From Brevibacterium sp. RIT 803 (GTDB lineage Bacteria; Actinomycetota; Actinomycetes; Actinomycetales; Brevibacteriaceae), in the NCBI RefSeq assembly GCF_016892625.1, contig NZ_JAFEMW010000002.1, positions 372,001 to 436,000 of the forward strand: a stretch of DNA of 64,000 nt. The letters are read 5' to 3'. The first letter of the stretch is position 1. The number at the start of each line of letters is the position of its first letter. The notes under the pieces are model-generated. The model was not told the origin of the DNA, searched no databases, and saw only the letters and a program-made list of their open reading frames with translations. A program made the translations under genes and the position numbers. Of the stretch, positions 19,241-28,684 are shown one piece after another.

Positions 19241-20502
19241 GTGCCCTCATCGACGTCGCCACCAGAGGCACACGGTCGAGTGCGGCGGTGCCGCTGACGG
19301 CTCGGCTGAGATCGGCTGGAGTGTGGATCGTCGCGGCCGTCGCCATCCTCATCACAGTGATCGCGACGATGCTGATGACGTCCGATCGTGACTCCGAGGC
19401 ACCGCTGCACTATGACTCTGCGGCTCGAGAGGGCACGAAGGCCATGGTCGAGACGCTGCGCGACCACGGGGTCGACGTCACCACCACCGAAGATTTCGAC
19501 ACCGCCCATGAAGCCTCAGGCCAGCCCGGGACGACACTCCTGATTCCGACGAAGGCCGATCTGCTCTCGCAGGGCGACGTCGACGGCTTCCGGTCCCAAC
19601 TCGCCGCCAATGACAACCGGCTGGCGCTCATCGATCCCGGCTATTCGGTCCAGGACTTCACCGACCGCATCACAGTCGATGACAGCCTCAGCCCCCTGGC
19701 GACACCGGATGAGATCTCACAGCCTGGCTGCGAGGTCCCGGCCGCCCAGGCTGCCGGTGCGGTGGAGACCGGTGATGCGCAGTATGCCGAGGCCCGGAAG
19801 GGTATTGAGGGGCTGAGCACCTGCTATCCGTTCGCCGGCCCCGGGGTCACTCAGATCGACGGCGGTGAGGTCACCCCCGGGTCGGCGCACGGACAGCTCA
19901 TCGTCGATGAAGGCGGCGGAGGCACGGGCGACTTCCCCGTCACCGTCCTCGGCAATTCTGACTGGGTGACCAATGCCGGCATCGATGAGGAGGGCCATGC
20001 CTCGCTGGTGCTCTCCCAGCTGTCACAGACTGACCATCTTGTCGTCTACTACCCCACCGATTCCGGTGAGTTCGAGTCGGCTCCGTCGACTCTGGACTAT
20101 GTGCCCAGCTGGTTCATCGCCGGGGCGCTGTGGCTGGCTCCGTGTGTGCTGATCCTGCTGCTCATCCTCGGCCGCAGGTTCGGTCCCCTGGCCGTCGAAC
20201 GGCTCCCGGTCATCGTCCCCGCGGTGGAGACGGTGCACGGGCGGGCCGCTCTGGCCGCTCGCAGCCATGACCGGACGGGGGCTCTGCACACTCTGCGCAC
20301 GGGTGCCCTGCTGCGCATCGCGAAACGGTTGGCATTGGGTCCTGAGGCCGGCCGCCACGACATCATCGCCGCCATCGTGAACGCGACCGGCCGCGACCCG
20401 GCCCAGGTCGAATCGGTCTTCTCCTCCGCGGTGCCCCGCACCGACACAGATCTGGCGGACATCGTCCATCTGCTCACTCTCATCGAAAGCGAGATCTCAT
20501 GA
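19237..20502 (+). CDS. DUF4350 membrane protein
   Basis: 421 residues. A transmembrane helix near 28-48 precedes the DUF4350 domain: LHYDSAAREGTKAMVETLRD then HGVDVTTTEDFDTAHEA and TTLLIPTKADLLSQGDVDGF. A second helix at about 292-312 (WFIAGALWLAPCVLILLLIL) leads into a cytoplasmic tail with RFGPLAVERLPVIVPAVETV. DUF4350 proteins form part of MoxR/DUF58/DUF4129 gene sets in actinobacteria; the extracellular domain resembles GATase-like/alpha-beta folds without known activity. The start and stop overlap both neighbours by 4 bases. Confidence 0.83.
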   Translation: MSALIDVATRGTRSSAAVPLTARLRSAGVWIVAAVAILITVIATMLMTSDRDSEAPLHYDSAAREGTKAMVETLRDHGVDVTTTEDFDTAHEASGQPGTTLLIPTKADLLSQGDVDGFRSQLAANDNRLALIDPGYSVQDFTDRITVDDSLSPLATPDEISQPGCEVPAAQAAGAVETGDAQYAEARKGIEGLSTCYPFAGPGVTQIDGGEVTPGSAHGQLIVDEGGGGTGDFPVTVLGNSDWVTNAGIDEEGHASLVLSQLSQTDHLVVYYPTDSGEFESAPSTLDYVPSWFIAGALWLAPCVLILLLILGRRFGPLAVERLPVIVPAVETVHGRAALAARSHDRTGALHTLRTGALLRIAKRLALGPEAGRHDIIAAIVNATGRDPAQVESVFSSAVPRTDTDLADIVHLLTLIESEIS

Positions 20503-21548
20503 CACAGGCTCCAGGCGAGAACGCCGCCCAGCAGCAGAACCCCGCACAGCCGGCGCAGGCCCCACACCCGCAGGCCCAGCAGCCGCAGCACACCCAGCCT
20601 GATCCCCTGCGGGATTCGTTCATCGAAGTGCGCACGCAGATCGCCAAGGCCGTCGTGGGGCAGGACCAAGCGGTCACCGGTATGCTCATCGCCCTGCTGT
20701 GCCAGGGACACGTGCTGCTCGAAGGTGTGCCCGGTGTCGCCAAGACATTGCTGGTGCGCAGCTTCGCCACCTCGGTCAGCCTCGACAACACCCGCATCCA
20801 GTTCACGCCCGACCTCATGCCCAGCGATGTCACCGGTTCCCTGGTCTACGACGCATCCGTGTCGAACTTCGAATTCCGGCCCGGCCCGGTGTTCACGAAC
20901 ATCCTCATCGCCGATGAGATCAACCGCACGCCGCCCAAGACACAGTCGGCTCTGCTCGAGGCCATGGAGGAACACCAGGTCTCGGTCGGCGGAGGGTCCC
21001 GTGCCCTGCCCGAACCCTTCATGGTCGCAGCAACCCAGAACCCCCTGGAGTACGAGGGCACCTATCCCCTGCCCGAGGCTCAGCTCGACCGGTTCCTTTT
21101 CAAACTCGTGCTCGGACTGCCCGAACGTGACCTGGAATTCGAGATCCTCGACCGTCACGCGCGCGGCTTCGACGCCTCCCACCTCGCCGAGGCGGGACTG
21201 ACCCCCGTCGTCGATTCGGCCATGATCGCCCAGGCGCGGGAGCGAATCGCTGAGATCTACATTGCTCCGCAGGTCATCACCTATATCGTGGATCTGGCCC
21301 GAGCGACTCGACAGGCACCATCGCTGGCTCTGGGAGTCTCTCCCCGCGGTGCCACGCGGATGCTCGGTGCCGCACGCGCCTATGCCTGGCTGTCGGGCCG
21401 CGGCTATGTCACCCCCGATGACGTCAAGGCCCTGGCGCACATGACCTTGGGTCACCGTGTGATCCTGCGTCCCGAGGCACAGATGGACGGACTCAACGTC
21501 GATCAGGTCCTCAACTCGATCATCGCGACCACCGAAGTCCCGCGCTGA
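20499..21548 (+). CDS. MoxR-family AAA+ ATPase
   Basis: 349 residues. A Gln/Pro-rich N-terminus (about 1-35) precedes the AAA+ core: Walker A GVPGVAKTLL (about 80-89), Walker B IADEINRTPPKTQSALLEAM, sensor 1 VAATQNPLEYEGTYPLPEAQ and the LDRFLFKL arginine-finger region. The C-terminal lid domain has SPRGATRMLGAARAYAWLSG. MoxR ATPases act as chaperones for partners with VWA domains, often DUF58 proteins; the DUF58 gene is directly adjacent (TGAATG junction). The start overlaps the DUF4350 stop. This pair is the likely active core of the cluster. Confidence 0.95.
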   Translation: MTQAPGENAAQQQNPAQPAQAPHPQAQQPQHTQPDPLRDSFIEVRTQIAKAVVGQDQAVTGMLIALLCQGHVLLEGVPGVAKTLLVRSFATSVSLDNTRIQFTPDLMPSDVTGSLVYDASVSNFEFRPGPVFTNILIADEINRTPPKTQSALLEAMEEHQVSVGGGSRALPEPFMVAATQNPLEYEGTYPLPEAQLDRFLFKLVLGLPERDLEFEILDRHARGFDASHLAEAGLTPVVDSAMIAQARERIAEIYIAPQVITYIVDLARATRQAPSLALGVSPRGATRMLGAARAYAWLSGRGYVTPDDVKALAHMTLGHRVILRPEAQMDGLNVDQVLNSIIATTEVPR

Positions 21549-22835
21549 ATGACGACGCGACTGCTCCTGCTGGCCCTGCTCGGGCTCGTCCCCGTCATGC
21601 TCGTGCCGGGGTGGACGAGTGCGTTGATCGTGTCCGGCATCATCGTCATCGTGGCACTGCTCGACTTCTTCCTCGTTCCCCCGCCGAGGTTGGTCTCCCT
21701 CCAGCGCACACCCGGGCCCATGGTCCGGCTGGGTGACCCCACCGACTGCACTCTCACCTTGGTCAACGACTCCCCGAAACATCTGCGCATCGCAGTCCGT
21801 GATGCGTGGTCACCGAGTGCCGGGGCGAAGAGCACGCGCTCAGAATTCGACTTACCCCCAGGCGAGAACACACAGGTGGTGACGCAGCTTCTGCCCGTGC
21901 GCCGCGGCGCACTGCACGCAGACAAGGTCACCATCCGCTCTCGCAGCGTCCTCGGTTTCATCGTCAGGCAGAAGAGCTTCGATGTGCCGGCGATCGTGCG
22001 GGTCCTGCCTCCGTTCATCTCTCGCCGCGAACTTCCTTCGAAGACGCAGAAGCTGCGAGAACTCGACGGGCGGTCTGCCGTGATGATCCGCGGCATGGGC
22101 ACGGAGTTCGATTCGCTGCGCGACTACGTCGACGGTGATGATGTGCGCTCAATCGATTGGCGTGCCAGTGCCCGCTCCCAGGACCTGGTCGTCAAGACCT
22201 GGCGTCCCGAGCGTGACCGCAGGGTCGTCATCGTCGTCGACTCCTCGCGGCTGGCTGCGCGACGGTGCGGCGACGGCACGATCTTCGATGCCGCCCTGGA
22301 GTCTGCTCTGCTGCTGACCGCTCTGGCGTCGGGAGCAGGTGACCGCGTCGATGTCGTCGTCGCCGATGCACGCATCCGCGCAATCGCTTCGAGCCATCGG
22401 TCGAAGGACCCGGTCCATGACCTGTCGGTGGCGCTGACCACGGTCCATCCGGAACTCTACGATGCCGACTGGGAGCAGATCTCGACGACGGTTCTGGCCA
22501 CCTCACGCCAGCATGCCCTCGTCGTCCTCGTCACCGCTTTGGATGAGGGCAGCGTCGCCGATGAGATCCTGCCGGTTCTGCCCACAATGTTGGCCCGTCA
22601 CCGCGTGGTGCTGGCCTCGGTGGAGGATCCCGCCTTGGGCGAGCTGGCGGCCAAGCGGGCGAGTACCGATGAGATCTTCACAGCCGCCGCTGCGGAATCG
22701 GAGCTGCTGACGTCGAAGTCACTGCAGACTCGTCTGCGTGGAGCCGGTGTCCAGTCCGTCGAAACCGGTCCCGATGACCTGCCCGGTGCGCTGGCTGACC
22801 TCTACATCAATCTCAAGGCCACCGGGAGACTGTAG
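21549..22835 (+). CDS. DUF58 protein with VWA-like domain
   Basis: 428 residues. Two N-terminal transmembrane helices (about 4-20, 26-42) anchor it. The DUF58 signature is at about 180-215: GMGTEFDSLRDYVDGDDVRS then IDWRASARSQDLVVKTWRPE. A VWA-like fold follows (VVIVVDSSRLAARRCGDGTI), with DSS replacing the DxSxS MIDAS start. DUF58 proteins are typical partners of MoxR ATPases. The ATG abuts the moxR stop (TGAATG), and the gene ends 48 bp before the convergent SpoIIM gene. It is last in the rightward five-gene run. Confidence 0.92.
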   Translation: MTTRLLLLALLGLVPVMLVPGWTSALIVSGIIVIVALLDFFLVPPPRLVSLQRTPGPMVRLGDPTDCTLTLVNDSPKHLRIAVRDAWSPSAGAKSTRSEFDLPPGENTQVVTQLLPVRRGALHADKVTIRSRSVLGFIVRQKSFDVPAIVRVLPPFISRRELPSKTQKLRELDGRSAVMIRGMGTEFDSLRDYVDGDDVRSIDWRASARSQDLVVKTWRPERDRRVVIVVDSSRLAARRCGDGTIFDAALESALLLTALASGAGDRVDVVVADARIRAIASSHRSKDPVHDLSVALTTVHPELYDADWEQISTTVLATSRQHALVVLVTALDEGSVADEILPVLPTMLARHRVVLASVEDPALGELAAKRASTDEIFTAAAAESELLTSKSLQTRLRGAGVQSVETGPDDLPGALADLYINLKATGRL

Positions 22836-22883
22836 GCGCTTCACTCATCGGTTGGAGCCCCGACCAGCCGGTGGTGAGGATCT

Positions 22884-23882
22884 CTACCGGTCGGTGGCGC
22901 GGATTGAGTAGCCAGCCTGATGCTCGTCGAGGTCGGCACTGAGCTCGGCCGAGGCGGCACGTTTGCCGAAGTACCAGGCGTAGGCGATGACCAGCGCGGT
23001 GCAGGCCACGCCGATGGCGATCTTCAGCGCCGGTGGAATCGGGTTCGGAGTGATGAATCCTTCGATGAGTCCCGAGATGAACAGCATGATGATCAGTCCA
23101 CCGGCGACGGTCAGCAGCGACCTGGCCTCCGAAGCCAGCTTATTCCGCCGCAGCCGCGGCCCCGGCACCACCCAGGCGAAGAACAGTCTCAGTCCTGCCG
23201 CAGCGGCGAGGATGATGCAGCTGATCTCGGGGATTCCGTGCGGAAGGATGTACAGGAAGAAGTCGGAACCGCGGTCGAACTCGAACATCATCGCACCGGA
23301 GAAGCCGACGTTGACTGCGTTGGAGAACAGCCCAGAGACGACGAAGACTCCGGTGATGCCCAAGAGCACGAACTGCACGGCGATCCACGCGTTGTTCGTC
23401 CACACCCCTACGGCGAAGAAGCCGTTCGGGTTCTCTTTGTAGTAATCGACGAAATCATGTTCGGCGAACTGTTTGCGGAAGGCGTGGTCGCCGAAGGTCT
23501 CGAGGACCTCCGGGTGCATGCCGGCCCAGATTCCGGCCAAGCTCGCCACCGCCAAAAAGCACACGGCAACGATGAGGAAGTCCCACCTCAGCCGGTAGAT
23601 CGAAAGCGGCAGACTGATGACGAAGAAGCGAGAGAGACCACTCAGCCCGCCGGCGGGAACCGCCGAGAGGTGGTTGCGCGAGCGGTGGACTATCGCCGAC
23701 AGCCGCGCCGCCTCCACAGAGTCAGGGGCCACCGTCATGATCCGAGACAGATCCTTCGAGGCGTCTCGATAGAGGCCGAGAAATCTGCGGGTCTGTGCCG
23801 GACTGAGTGTGTTCTTCTTCGCCAGATTGGACAGTTCTCGCCACTCGTCGCCGTGCAGTTCGGCCAGCAGATTCGGGTCCAT
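22884..23882 (-). CDS. SpoIIM-family (stage II sporulation protein M-like) membrane protein
   Basis: 332 residues. The N-terminal ~90 residues are cytoplasmic and helical (RRFLGLYRDASKDLSRIMTV). About five to six transmembrane helices follow with family motifs: FVDYYKENPNGFFAVGVWTN, NAWIAVQFVLLGITGV and LYILPHGIPEISCIILAAAA. The organism need not sporulate; SpoIIM homologues are widespread in actinobacteria, usually next to an RDD protein and MoxR/DUF58 genes, as here. It is divergent from the RDD gene (93-bp gap) and convergent with the DUF58 gene. Proposed family roles include peptidoglycan remodelling, but none is shown for this type. Confidence 0.88.
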   Translation of the reverse strand: MDPNLLAELHGDEWRELSNLAKKNTLSPAQTRRFLGLYRDASKDLSRIMTVAPDSVEAARLSAIVHRSRNHLSAVPAGGLSGLSRFFVISLPLSIYRLRWDFLIVAVCFLAVASLAGIWAGMHPEVLETFGDHAFRKQFAEHDFVDYYKENPNGFFAVGVWTNNAWIAVQFVLLGITGVFVVSGLFSNAVNVGFSGAMMFEFDRGSDFFLYILPHGIPEISCIILAAAAGLRLFFAWVVPGPRLRRNKLASEARSLLTVAGGLIIMLFISGLIEGFITPNPIPPALKIAIGVACTALVIAYAWYFGKRAASAELSADLDEHQAGYSIRATDR

Positions 23883-23975
23883 GGTTCAACCCTATAGGAG
23901 AGTCCTCCCGACCCGAATCGGTATCCCAGGCGATCCACCATGAAGTGGCGATGCGAATTATGACAGGATGGATTC

Positions 23976-24800
23976 GTGAGTACTTTAGTGACGGGTGAAG
24001 CCGTCGAACTGAGCATCCAGCCCGCGGCCCTGGCGGCGCGCGCGTTGAGCTGCCTCATCGACTACATCGTCTACTCGATCGTCAACATCGGTCTCATCAT
24101 CGCCATGTTCTGGTTCCTGCTTCAGGTTCTCGACGTCAATGAACTCCTGCTGACATCGATCATGACCATCATGAGCATCTCCGTGTTCGTGCTCCTTCCG
24201 ATGATCATCGAAGTCCTCACCCATGGCCGCTCGATCGGCAAGCTCGCTCTCGGCCTGCGCGTCGTCCGCGATGACGGTGGAGCCGTGCGCGCCAGGCATT
24301 CGTTCATCCGCGCCATTCTCTGGCCCTTCGAGATCCTCTCGAGTGGTGGCGGTCTGGCGGCCCTCTCCGGGCTGGTCTCGCCGCAATCCAAGCGCCTCGG
24401 CGACTATATGGCAGGGACGATGGCCGTCAGCGAACGCACCGCCCCACCCCAACCGGTCCACACGCATGTCTCACCGCACCTGCAGAATTGGCTGGCTGAG
24501 ACCGACATCGCCACTCTGCCTGCCGGACTGCACCGACGGGTGGTGCAGTTCCTGTCGATGGCGGAGAATCTGGGCCGAGAATCGCGCTGGGAGCGGGCGA
24601 AGGAGCTCGCCACCGAACTCAATCCCTATGTCGCACCGGCACCGCCGGAGGGGACCATGCCCGAACAGTTCCTGTCAGCGGTCATCCACCGGCAGCGGTC
24701 CGCAGAATTCACGAAACAGCAGCGCCGCAGCGAGCAGTCCCAAGCCTTCCGCTCCGGAGTCAATACCCTCCCACATGGACTGAGCCTGCAGAACCACTAG
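23976..24800 (+). CDS. RDD-family membrane protein
   Basis: 274 residues, GTG start. The RDD domain (about 10-150) has the Arg-Asp-Asp pattern: PAALAARALSCLIDYIVYSI in the first helix and GRSIGKLALGLRVVRDDGG before the third, with four hydrophobic segments. The C-terminal ~110 residues are soluble and helical (LHRRVVQFLSMAENLGRESR, ELATELNPYV, VIHRQRSAEFTKQQRRSEQS), probably a coiled-coil-like tail. It is divergent from the SpoIIM gene and ends in a hairpin that includes its last codons. RDD proteins are thought to be transporters or membrane partners of neighbouring genes; function here is unknown. Confidence 0.88.
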   Translation: MSTLVTGEAVELSIQPAALAARALSCLIDYIVYSIVNIGLIIAMFWFLLQVLDVNELLLTSIMTIMSISVFVLLPMIIEVLTHGRSIGKLALGLRVVRDDGGAVRARHSFIRAILWPFEILSSGGGLAALSGLVSPQSKRLGDYMAGTMAVSERTAPPQPVHTHVSPHLQNWLAETDIATLPAGLHRRVVQFLSMAENLGRESRWERAKELATELNPYVAPAPPEGTMPEQFLSAVIHRQRSAEFTKQQRRSEQSQAFRSGVNTLPHGLSLQNH

Positions 24801-24815
24801 GGTTCCACAGGCTCA
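24781..24815. terminator. Hairpin terminator overlapping the RDD stop codon
   Basis: Arms TGAGCCTGCAGAACC (24781-24795) and GGTTCCACAGGCTCA (24801-24815) pair with two internal mismatches around the ACTAG loop, which contains the TAG stop. It lies between convergent genes (RDD and ahcY) and could serve both. Confidence 0.68.
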
Positions 24816-24857
24816 GGTTCGACTCAGCACCACCTCGGCTGGCACCTCATCAATGGC

Positions 24858-26318
24858 TCAGTACCGGTAGTGCTCGGGCTTGTACGGTCCTGCGACGTCG
24901 ACTCCGATGTATTCGGCCTGTTCCTTCGACAGTTCGGACAGATTCGCTCCGAGAGCAGGCAGGTGCAGGCGAGCGACCTTCTCGTCGAGTTCCTTCGCAA
25001 GCCTGTGCACATCGTTGTCGTAGCGATCGGGGCTGACCCAGAGTTCGATCTGAGCGAGAACCTGGTTGGTGAACGAGGCGCTCATCACGAACGAAGGGTG
25101 ACCTGTCGCATTGCCAAGGTTGAGCAGGCGCCCTTCGGAGAGGACGAGGAAATCAGTCTGCGCACGGTCAAGCCCCAGCTCGGTGGGCACAGGAACGCGC
25201 CATTCGTGGACCTGCGGCTTGATCTCGACCTTGGAGACACCGGAGATCTTAGCCAATCCGGCCAGATCGATCTCATCGTCGAAGTGTCCGACGTTGCCGA
25301 CGATCGCTCCGGGCTTGAGGCTGTAGAGCACCTCCACGCCGACCACGCGCGTGTTGCCGGTGGTCGTGATGATGATGTCAGCGCTCGGTGCCACCGTGGC
25401 GAGATGGTCGACCTGGTAGCCGTCCATCGTCGCCTGCAGGGCGCAGATCGGGTCGATCTCCGTGACGATGACCCTGGCACCCTGACCACGCAGCGCCTCG
25501 GCGGCTCCCTTGCCGACGTCACCATATCCGACGACGACAGCGATCTTGCCGCCGATGAGCACATCGGTGGCGCGGTTGAGGCCATCGGGCAGAGAATGGC
25601 GGATCCCGTATCGGTTGTCGAACTTCGACTTCGTCACAGAGTCGTTGACGTTGATGGCAGGGAATGGAAGGTTCCCTTCCTCTGCCAGTCGGTAGAGACG
25701 ATTGACTCCTGTCGTGGTCTCCTCGCTGACGCCCTTGATGCCGGCAGCCATACGACCGAAGCGGCCGGGTGAGGCCTCGAGCGACTTCCGCAACTGTGCC
25801 AGTAGCAGGGTGAACTCTTCCGGGTCGTCCTCGCCAGCGGTGGGCACTCCCCCGTCGACTTCGGCCTGGGCACCCTTGAGGACGTACATAGTGGCGTCAC
25901 CGCCGTCATCGAGGATGAGGTTCGCGCCCTCGTCGAAGTCGAAGATCTTGTCCGCAGCCCACCAGTACTCTTCGAGAGTCTCACCCTTCCAAGCGAAGAC
26001 CGGCACACCGGCTGGGGCGTCGACGCTGCCGGTGCCGACGACGACAGCGGCAGCTGCCTCGTCCTGAGTGGAGAAGATATTGCAGCTGGCCCAACGCACC
26101 TGCGCCCCAAGTGCGACGAGGGTTTCGATGAGCACCGCAGTCTGCACCGTCATGTGCAGGCTGCCGGCGATGCGCGCTCCCGTCAGCGGTTTGCTCTGGC
26201 CGAACTCTTCGCGCAGTGCCATGAGTCCTGGCATCTCGCGTTCGGCGAGTCGGATCTGGTGCCGGCCGGCCTCGGCCAGACTCAGATCGGCAACCTTGAA
26301 GTCGGTGGAATCGAGCAC
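24858..26318 (-). CDS. ahcY: Adenosylhomocysteinase (S-adenosyl-L-homocysteine hydrolase)
   Basis: 486 residues. It hydrolyses S-adenosylhomocysteine to adenosine and homocysteine, relieving product inhibition of methyltransferases. Seen are the N-terminal substrate region ([20 protein letters not shown], with [16 protein letters not shown]), the NAD-binding loop [20 protein letters not shown], the second region [11 protein letters not shown], and the conserved C-terminus PYKPEHYRY. Length and the ~40-residue insertion relative to the animal enzyme are normal for actinobacterial SahH. It follows manB on the same strand after 44 bp; no riboswitch-like structure is seen in that gap. It is followed by the shared terminator. 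Confidence 0.97.
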   Translation of the reverse strand: MLDSTDFKVADLSLAEAGRHQIRLAEREMPGLMALREEFGQSKPLTGARIAGSLHMTVQTAVLIETLVALGAQVRWASCNIFSTQDEAAAAVVVGTGSVDAPAGVPVFAWKGETLEEYWWAADKIFDFDEGANLILDDGGDATMYVLKGAQAEVDGGVPTAGEDDPEEFTLLLAQLRKSLEASPGRFGRMAAGIKGVSEETTTGVNRLYRLAEEGNLPFPAINVNDSVTKSKFDNRYGIRHSLPDGLNRATDVLIGGKIAVVVGYGDVGKGAAEALRGQGARVIVTEIDPICALQATMDGYQVDHLATVAPSADIIITTTGNTRVVGVEVLYSLKPGAIVGNVGHFDDEIDLAGLAKISGVSKVEIKPQVHEWRVPVPTELGLDRAQTDFLVLSEGRLLNLGNATGHPSFVMSASFTNQVLAQIELWVSPDRYDNDVHRLAKELDEKVARLHLPALGANLSELSKEQAEYIGVDVAGPYKPEHYRY

Positions 26319-26362
26319 GGTACCTCCATCGGGATCGGAAACTGTTGTCGTCTTTCTCGAGT

Positions 26363-27847
26363 CTATTGCCTGCGGGCCTCGACGAACTCACTGGCCTGTG
26401 CGGTCAGTTCGCTCAGGCTCTGCGGATCGCTGGCTTCGACATTGAGTCGCACCAGGGGCTCCGTGTTCGACTTGCGCAGGTTGATCCACCAGTCGTCTCC
26501 CTGCAGCCCGATGCCGTCGAGATCGTCGACCGTGTTCGGCGGGAAGTGAGAGGACTCGGACGAGAAGGAGCTCAGGACCGAGTCAGGATCGGCCACGGTG
26601 AAGTTGATCTCTCCCGACTGGACGTAGAGGTCGTAGTCGGCGACGAGGCGTGACGCCGGTGCCCCGGTCTTCGCCAAGGCGGCGATCAGGTGGCAGGCTG
26701 CGAGCATGCCGGAGTCCGCACCGTAGAACTCATCGAAGTAGAAGTGAGCGGAGTGTTCGCAGGCAAAGACGGCCTGTTCGGTGCGCATGAGTGTTTTGAT
26801 GCCCGAATGCCCGACCTTCGAACGCACGGCCCGCCCGCCGGCGGCTGCGATGGTAGTCGGAACGCTGCGGGAGGTGATGAGATTGTGGATCACCACCGGT
26901 TCAGCGACGCCTGCGGCCCTGGAGCGAACGACCTCGCGTTCGGCGACGAGCGCGCCCACGGCCGAGGGCGACATGGTCGCTCCGGTTTCGTCGATGAAGA
27001 AGCAGCGATCGGCATCCCCGTCGAAGGCAAGTCCCAAATCCGCCCCCTGGTCGAGCACTGCACGGGAGACGTCGAGGAGGTTCTCCGGTTTCAGAGGGTT
27101 CGCCTCATGGTTGGGGAACGTGCCATCGAGTTCGGTGAACAGCCCGATGACATCGAAGGGCACACTCGCGGACCCGGAATCGGTGCCGAAAACCTCTCCG
27201 AGGAGCTTGCCCGCCATGCCGTTGCCGCAGTCAACGACGACCTTCAGGCCTGTGACCTCGTCGACGTGGGTCAGCGTCCGGATGCGTTCGACGTAGCGTT
27301 TGCGCATGTCCGCGGCGGCAACGCCGTCGACATCGACCTCAGGTGCAGAGCTGTGGAAGGTGTCAGCGGCGACATGGGCCGGCGCCTGCGGTGCCAATTC
27401 CTTGATCCGTCCCAGCCCGGAGGCGAGGCTGACTCCTGCGGCACGTGGCCCGCAGATCTTGATCCCGTTGTAGTCGGCCGGGTTGTGACTTGCAGTGATC
27501 ATCGCACCCGGCAGATCGAAGATCCCGGAGGCGAAGTACAGCTGGTCGGTCGAGCACAGACCCAGCAGCACCGCTCGATATCCGGCCGACTCGATGCCGG
27601 CGGCGAAGGCCTGGGCGAAACCGGGTGAACTGGGTCGCATATCGTGTCCCACGACCACCTCGGCGCTCGAATGGAGTTCCGACATAGCTGTGGCAGTGGC
27701 CCATCCGAGGGCATAGAGCACATCGGCATCGAGCTGATCGGGAATGCGGCCGCGGATGTCATAGGCACCGACTGCGGGTTCGAGTGCGGCGGTGCGGGCG
27801 GCGACGAGCTCAGGACCGGGTTCGGCCCCGGGCATGGACTCGGTCAT
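26363..27847 (-). CDS. manB: Phosphomannomutase/phosphoglucomutase
   Basis: 494 residues. It converts mannose-6-phosphate to mannose-1-phosphate, feeding GDP-mannose for glycolipids, glycoproteins and wall polymers. Motifs: [10 protein letters not shown] near the start, catalytic phosphoserine in [12 protein letters not shown], the metal loop [10 protein letters not shown], the sugar-specificity loop region [13 protein letters not shown] and the C-terminal phosphate loop [12 protein letters not shown]. Length fits the alpha-D-phosphohexomutase family. The ATG overlaps the DUF3499 stop by 4 bases. In mycobacteria the homologue is next to the DUF3499 gene Rv3258c, as here. manA lies about 10 kb away in the window. 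Confidence 0.95.
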   Translation of the reverse strand: MTESMPGAEPGPELVAARTAALEPAVGAYDIRGRIPDQLDADVLYALGWATATAMSELHSSAEVVVGHDMRPSSPGFAQAFAAGIESAGYRAVLLGLCSTDQLYFASGIFDLPGAMITASHNPADYNGIKICGPRAAGVSLASGLGRIKELAPQAPAHVAADTFHSSAPEVDVDGVAAADMRKRYVERIRTLTHVDEVTGLKVVVDCGNGMAGKLLGEVFGTDSGSASVPFDVIGLFTELDGTFPNHEANPLKPENLLDVSRAVLDQGADLGLAFDGDADRCFFIDETGATMSPSAVGALVAEREVVRSRAAGVAEPVVIHNLITSRSVPTTIAAAGGRAVRSKVGHSGIKTLMRTEQAVFACEHSAHFYFDEFYGADSGMLAACHLIAALAKTGAPASRLVADYDLYVQSGEINFTVADPDSVLSSFSSESSHFPPNTVDDLDGIGLQGDDWWINLRKSNTEPLVRLNVEASDPQSLSELTAQASEFVEARRQ

Positions 27848-28242
27848 GAGTCGCCGATGATGCGCAGGTGACCGTGTTTGCGACCCGGCATCGATCCGTC
27901 GCTTCGACCCTCGGAGGTCGAGGATGACCCAGACGACGATGCCGATGCGGCCTCACCTGCCCTGACGCCCTCTCCGGGACGTCCCGCAGCTTCACGGACG
28001 GCGTCGGCGATGGCCAACAGATCGTCATGGGTGCGTTCCGGCGGGGCTTGTTCACCTTCGATGCGGATGAGCTGCCAACCCACTGGCGGGGTCAGTTTCG
28101 CGGCATGGTCGGCGCACAGGTCATGGGCACCGGGCTCGGCGCGACGCGACAGCGGACCGATGACGACACAGGCATCAGCGTGCACGTACGTCATGGTGGC
28201 TGCGGCACTGCGCGAGCAGCTGACTTTTGAACACAATCTCAC
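27844..28242 (-). CDS. DUF3499 protein (Rv3258c-like)
   Basis: 132 residues from a GTG at 28242 (VRLCSKVSCSRSAAATMTYV); another GTG at 28251 and the open frame to 28332 are possible but do not fit the family start. The N-terminal half has cysteines C4 and C9 and later DLCADHAAKL, a probable zinc-binding site. The C-terminal half is Ser/Glu/Gly-rich, ending in [13 protein letters not shown]. The family is confined to actinobacteria and its function is unknown. It is coupled to manB by a 4-base overlap and divergent from the metallopeptidase-like gene. Confidence 0.8.
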   Translation of the reverse strand: MRLCSKVSCSRSAAATMTYVHADACVVIGPLSRRAEPGAHDLCADHAAKLTPPVGWQLIRIEGEQAPPERTHDDLLAIADAVREAAGRPGEGVRAGEAASASSSGSSSTSEGRSDGSMPGRKHGHLRIIGDS

Positions 28243-28310
28243 GGCTGACACAGTCAACCACTTTACACGCGAGCACCGCCTGTCTTGGTCAGCCAGGGCC
28301 GTATGGTCAG

Positions 28311-28316
28311 TACAAT
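28311..28316 (+). promoter_or_regulatory. Putative -10 element of a leaderless transcript
   Basis: TACAAT ends 8 bases before the ATG at 28325, and no Shine-Dalgarno sequence is present between them. This spacing would place the transcription start at or next to the ATG. A TTGGTC at 28285-28290 is a weak -35 with a 20-bp spacer. Confidence 0.5.
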
Positions 28317-28324
28317 ATTGATTC

Positions 28325-28684
28325 ATGAGCACCAGGCGTCATCGTGATCGGCACGGCCGCGGACTGCGGTCCCCCCTGTTCCTGGCTGACGTCCCTGCGC
28401 GTCTGCGTCGGGCGGAGAGCTTTGCCCGTGTCGCGGCCGATGAGTTCGCCCGTTTCCGGGCACAGGAGCCGGCACTGCTCGCCGAGGTGGTGCTGGCCAT
28501 TGATGCGGTTCCACCGGCGAGCTCCACCGAGCCCGCCTTCGGCCGAGTCTTTCCGGCCACCGCGAACAGGCACACGCACATCGTCCTCTACCGGCGAGTC
28601 ATCGAATATCACAGCAGCGGCCAGAGGGACTCCCTCATCGCCGAAGTCGTCGCCGACCAGGTCGAGATCCTCAGGAATTCCTAA
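28325..28684 (+). CDS. Metallopeptidase-like protein (Rv3259 family) lacking HExxH
   Basis: 119 residues. It matches the small actinobacterial family annotated as 'metallopeptidase' next to whiB2/DUF3499: an Arg-rich start (RRHRDRHGRGLRSPLFLADV), ARVAADEFARFRAQEPALLA, then THIVLYRRVIEYHSSGQRDS and LIAEVVADQVEILRNS. In zincin relatives the last helix carries HExxH; here the equivalent helix has AEVVADQVE, so the zinc site is absent and peptidase activity is unlikely. The gene appears leaderless. Its stop overlaps the convergent DUF5719 gene's stop by 3-4 bases. Confidence 0.78.
   Translation: MSTRRHRDRHGRGLRSPLFLADVPARLRRAESFARVAADEFARFRAQEPALLAEVVLAIDAVPPASSTEPAFGRVFPATANRHTHIVLYRRVIEYHSSGQRDSLIAEVVADQVEILRNS

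Noticed and set aside
26319..26362. Possible SAH riboswitch upstream of ahcY
   Set aside because: The gap is only 44 bp and shows no suitable structure.
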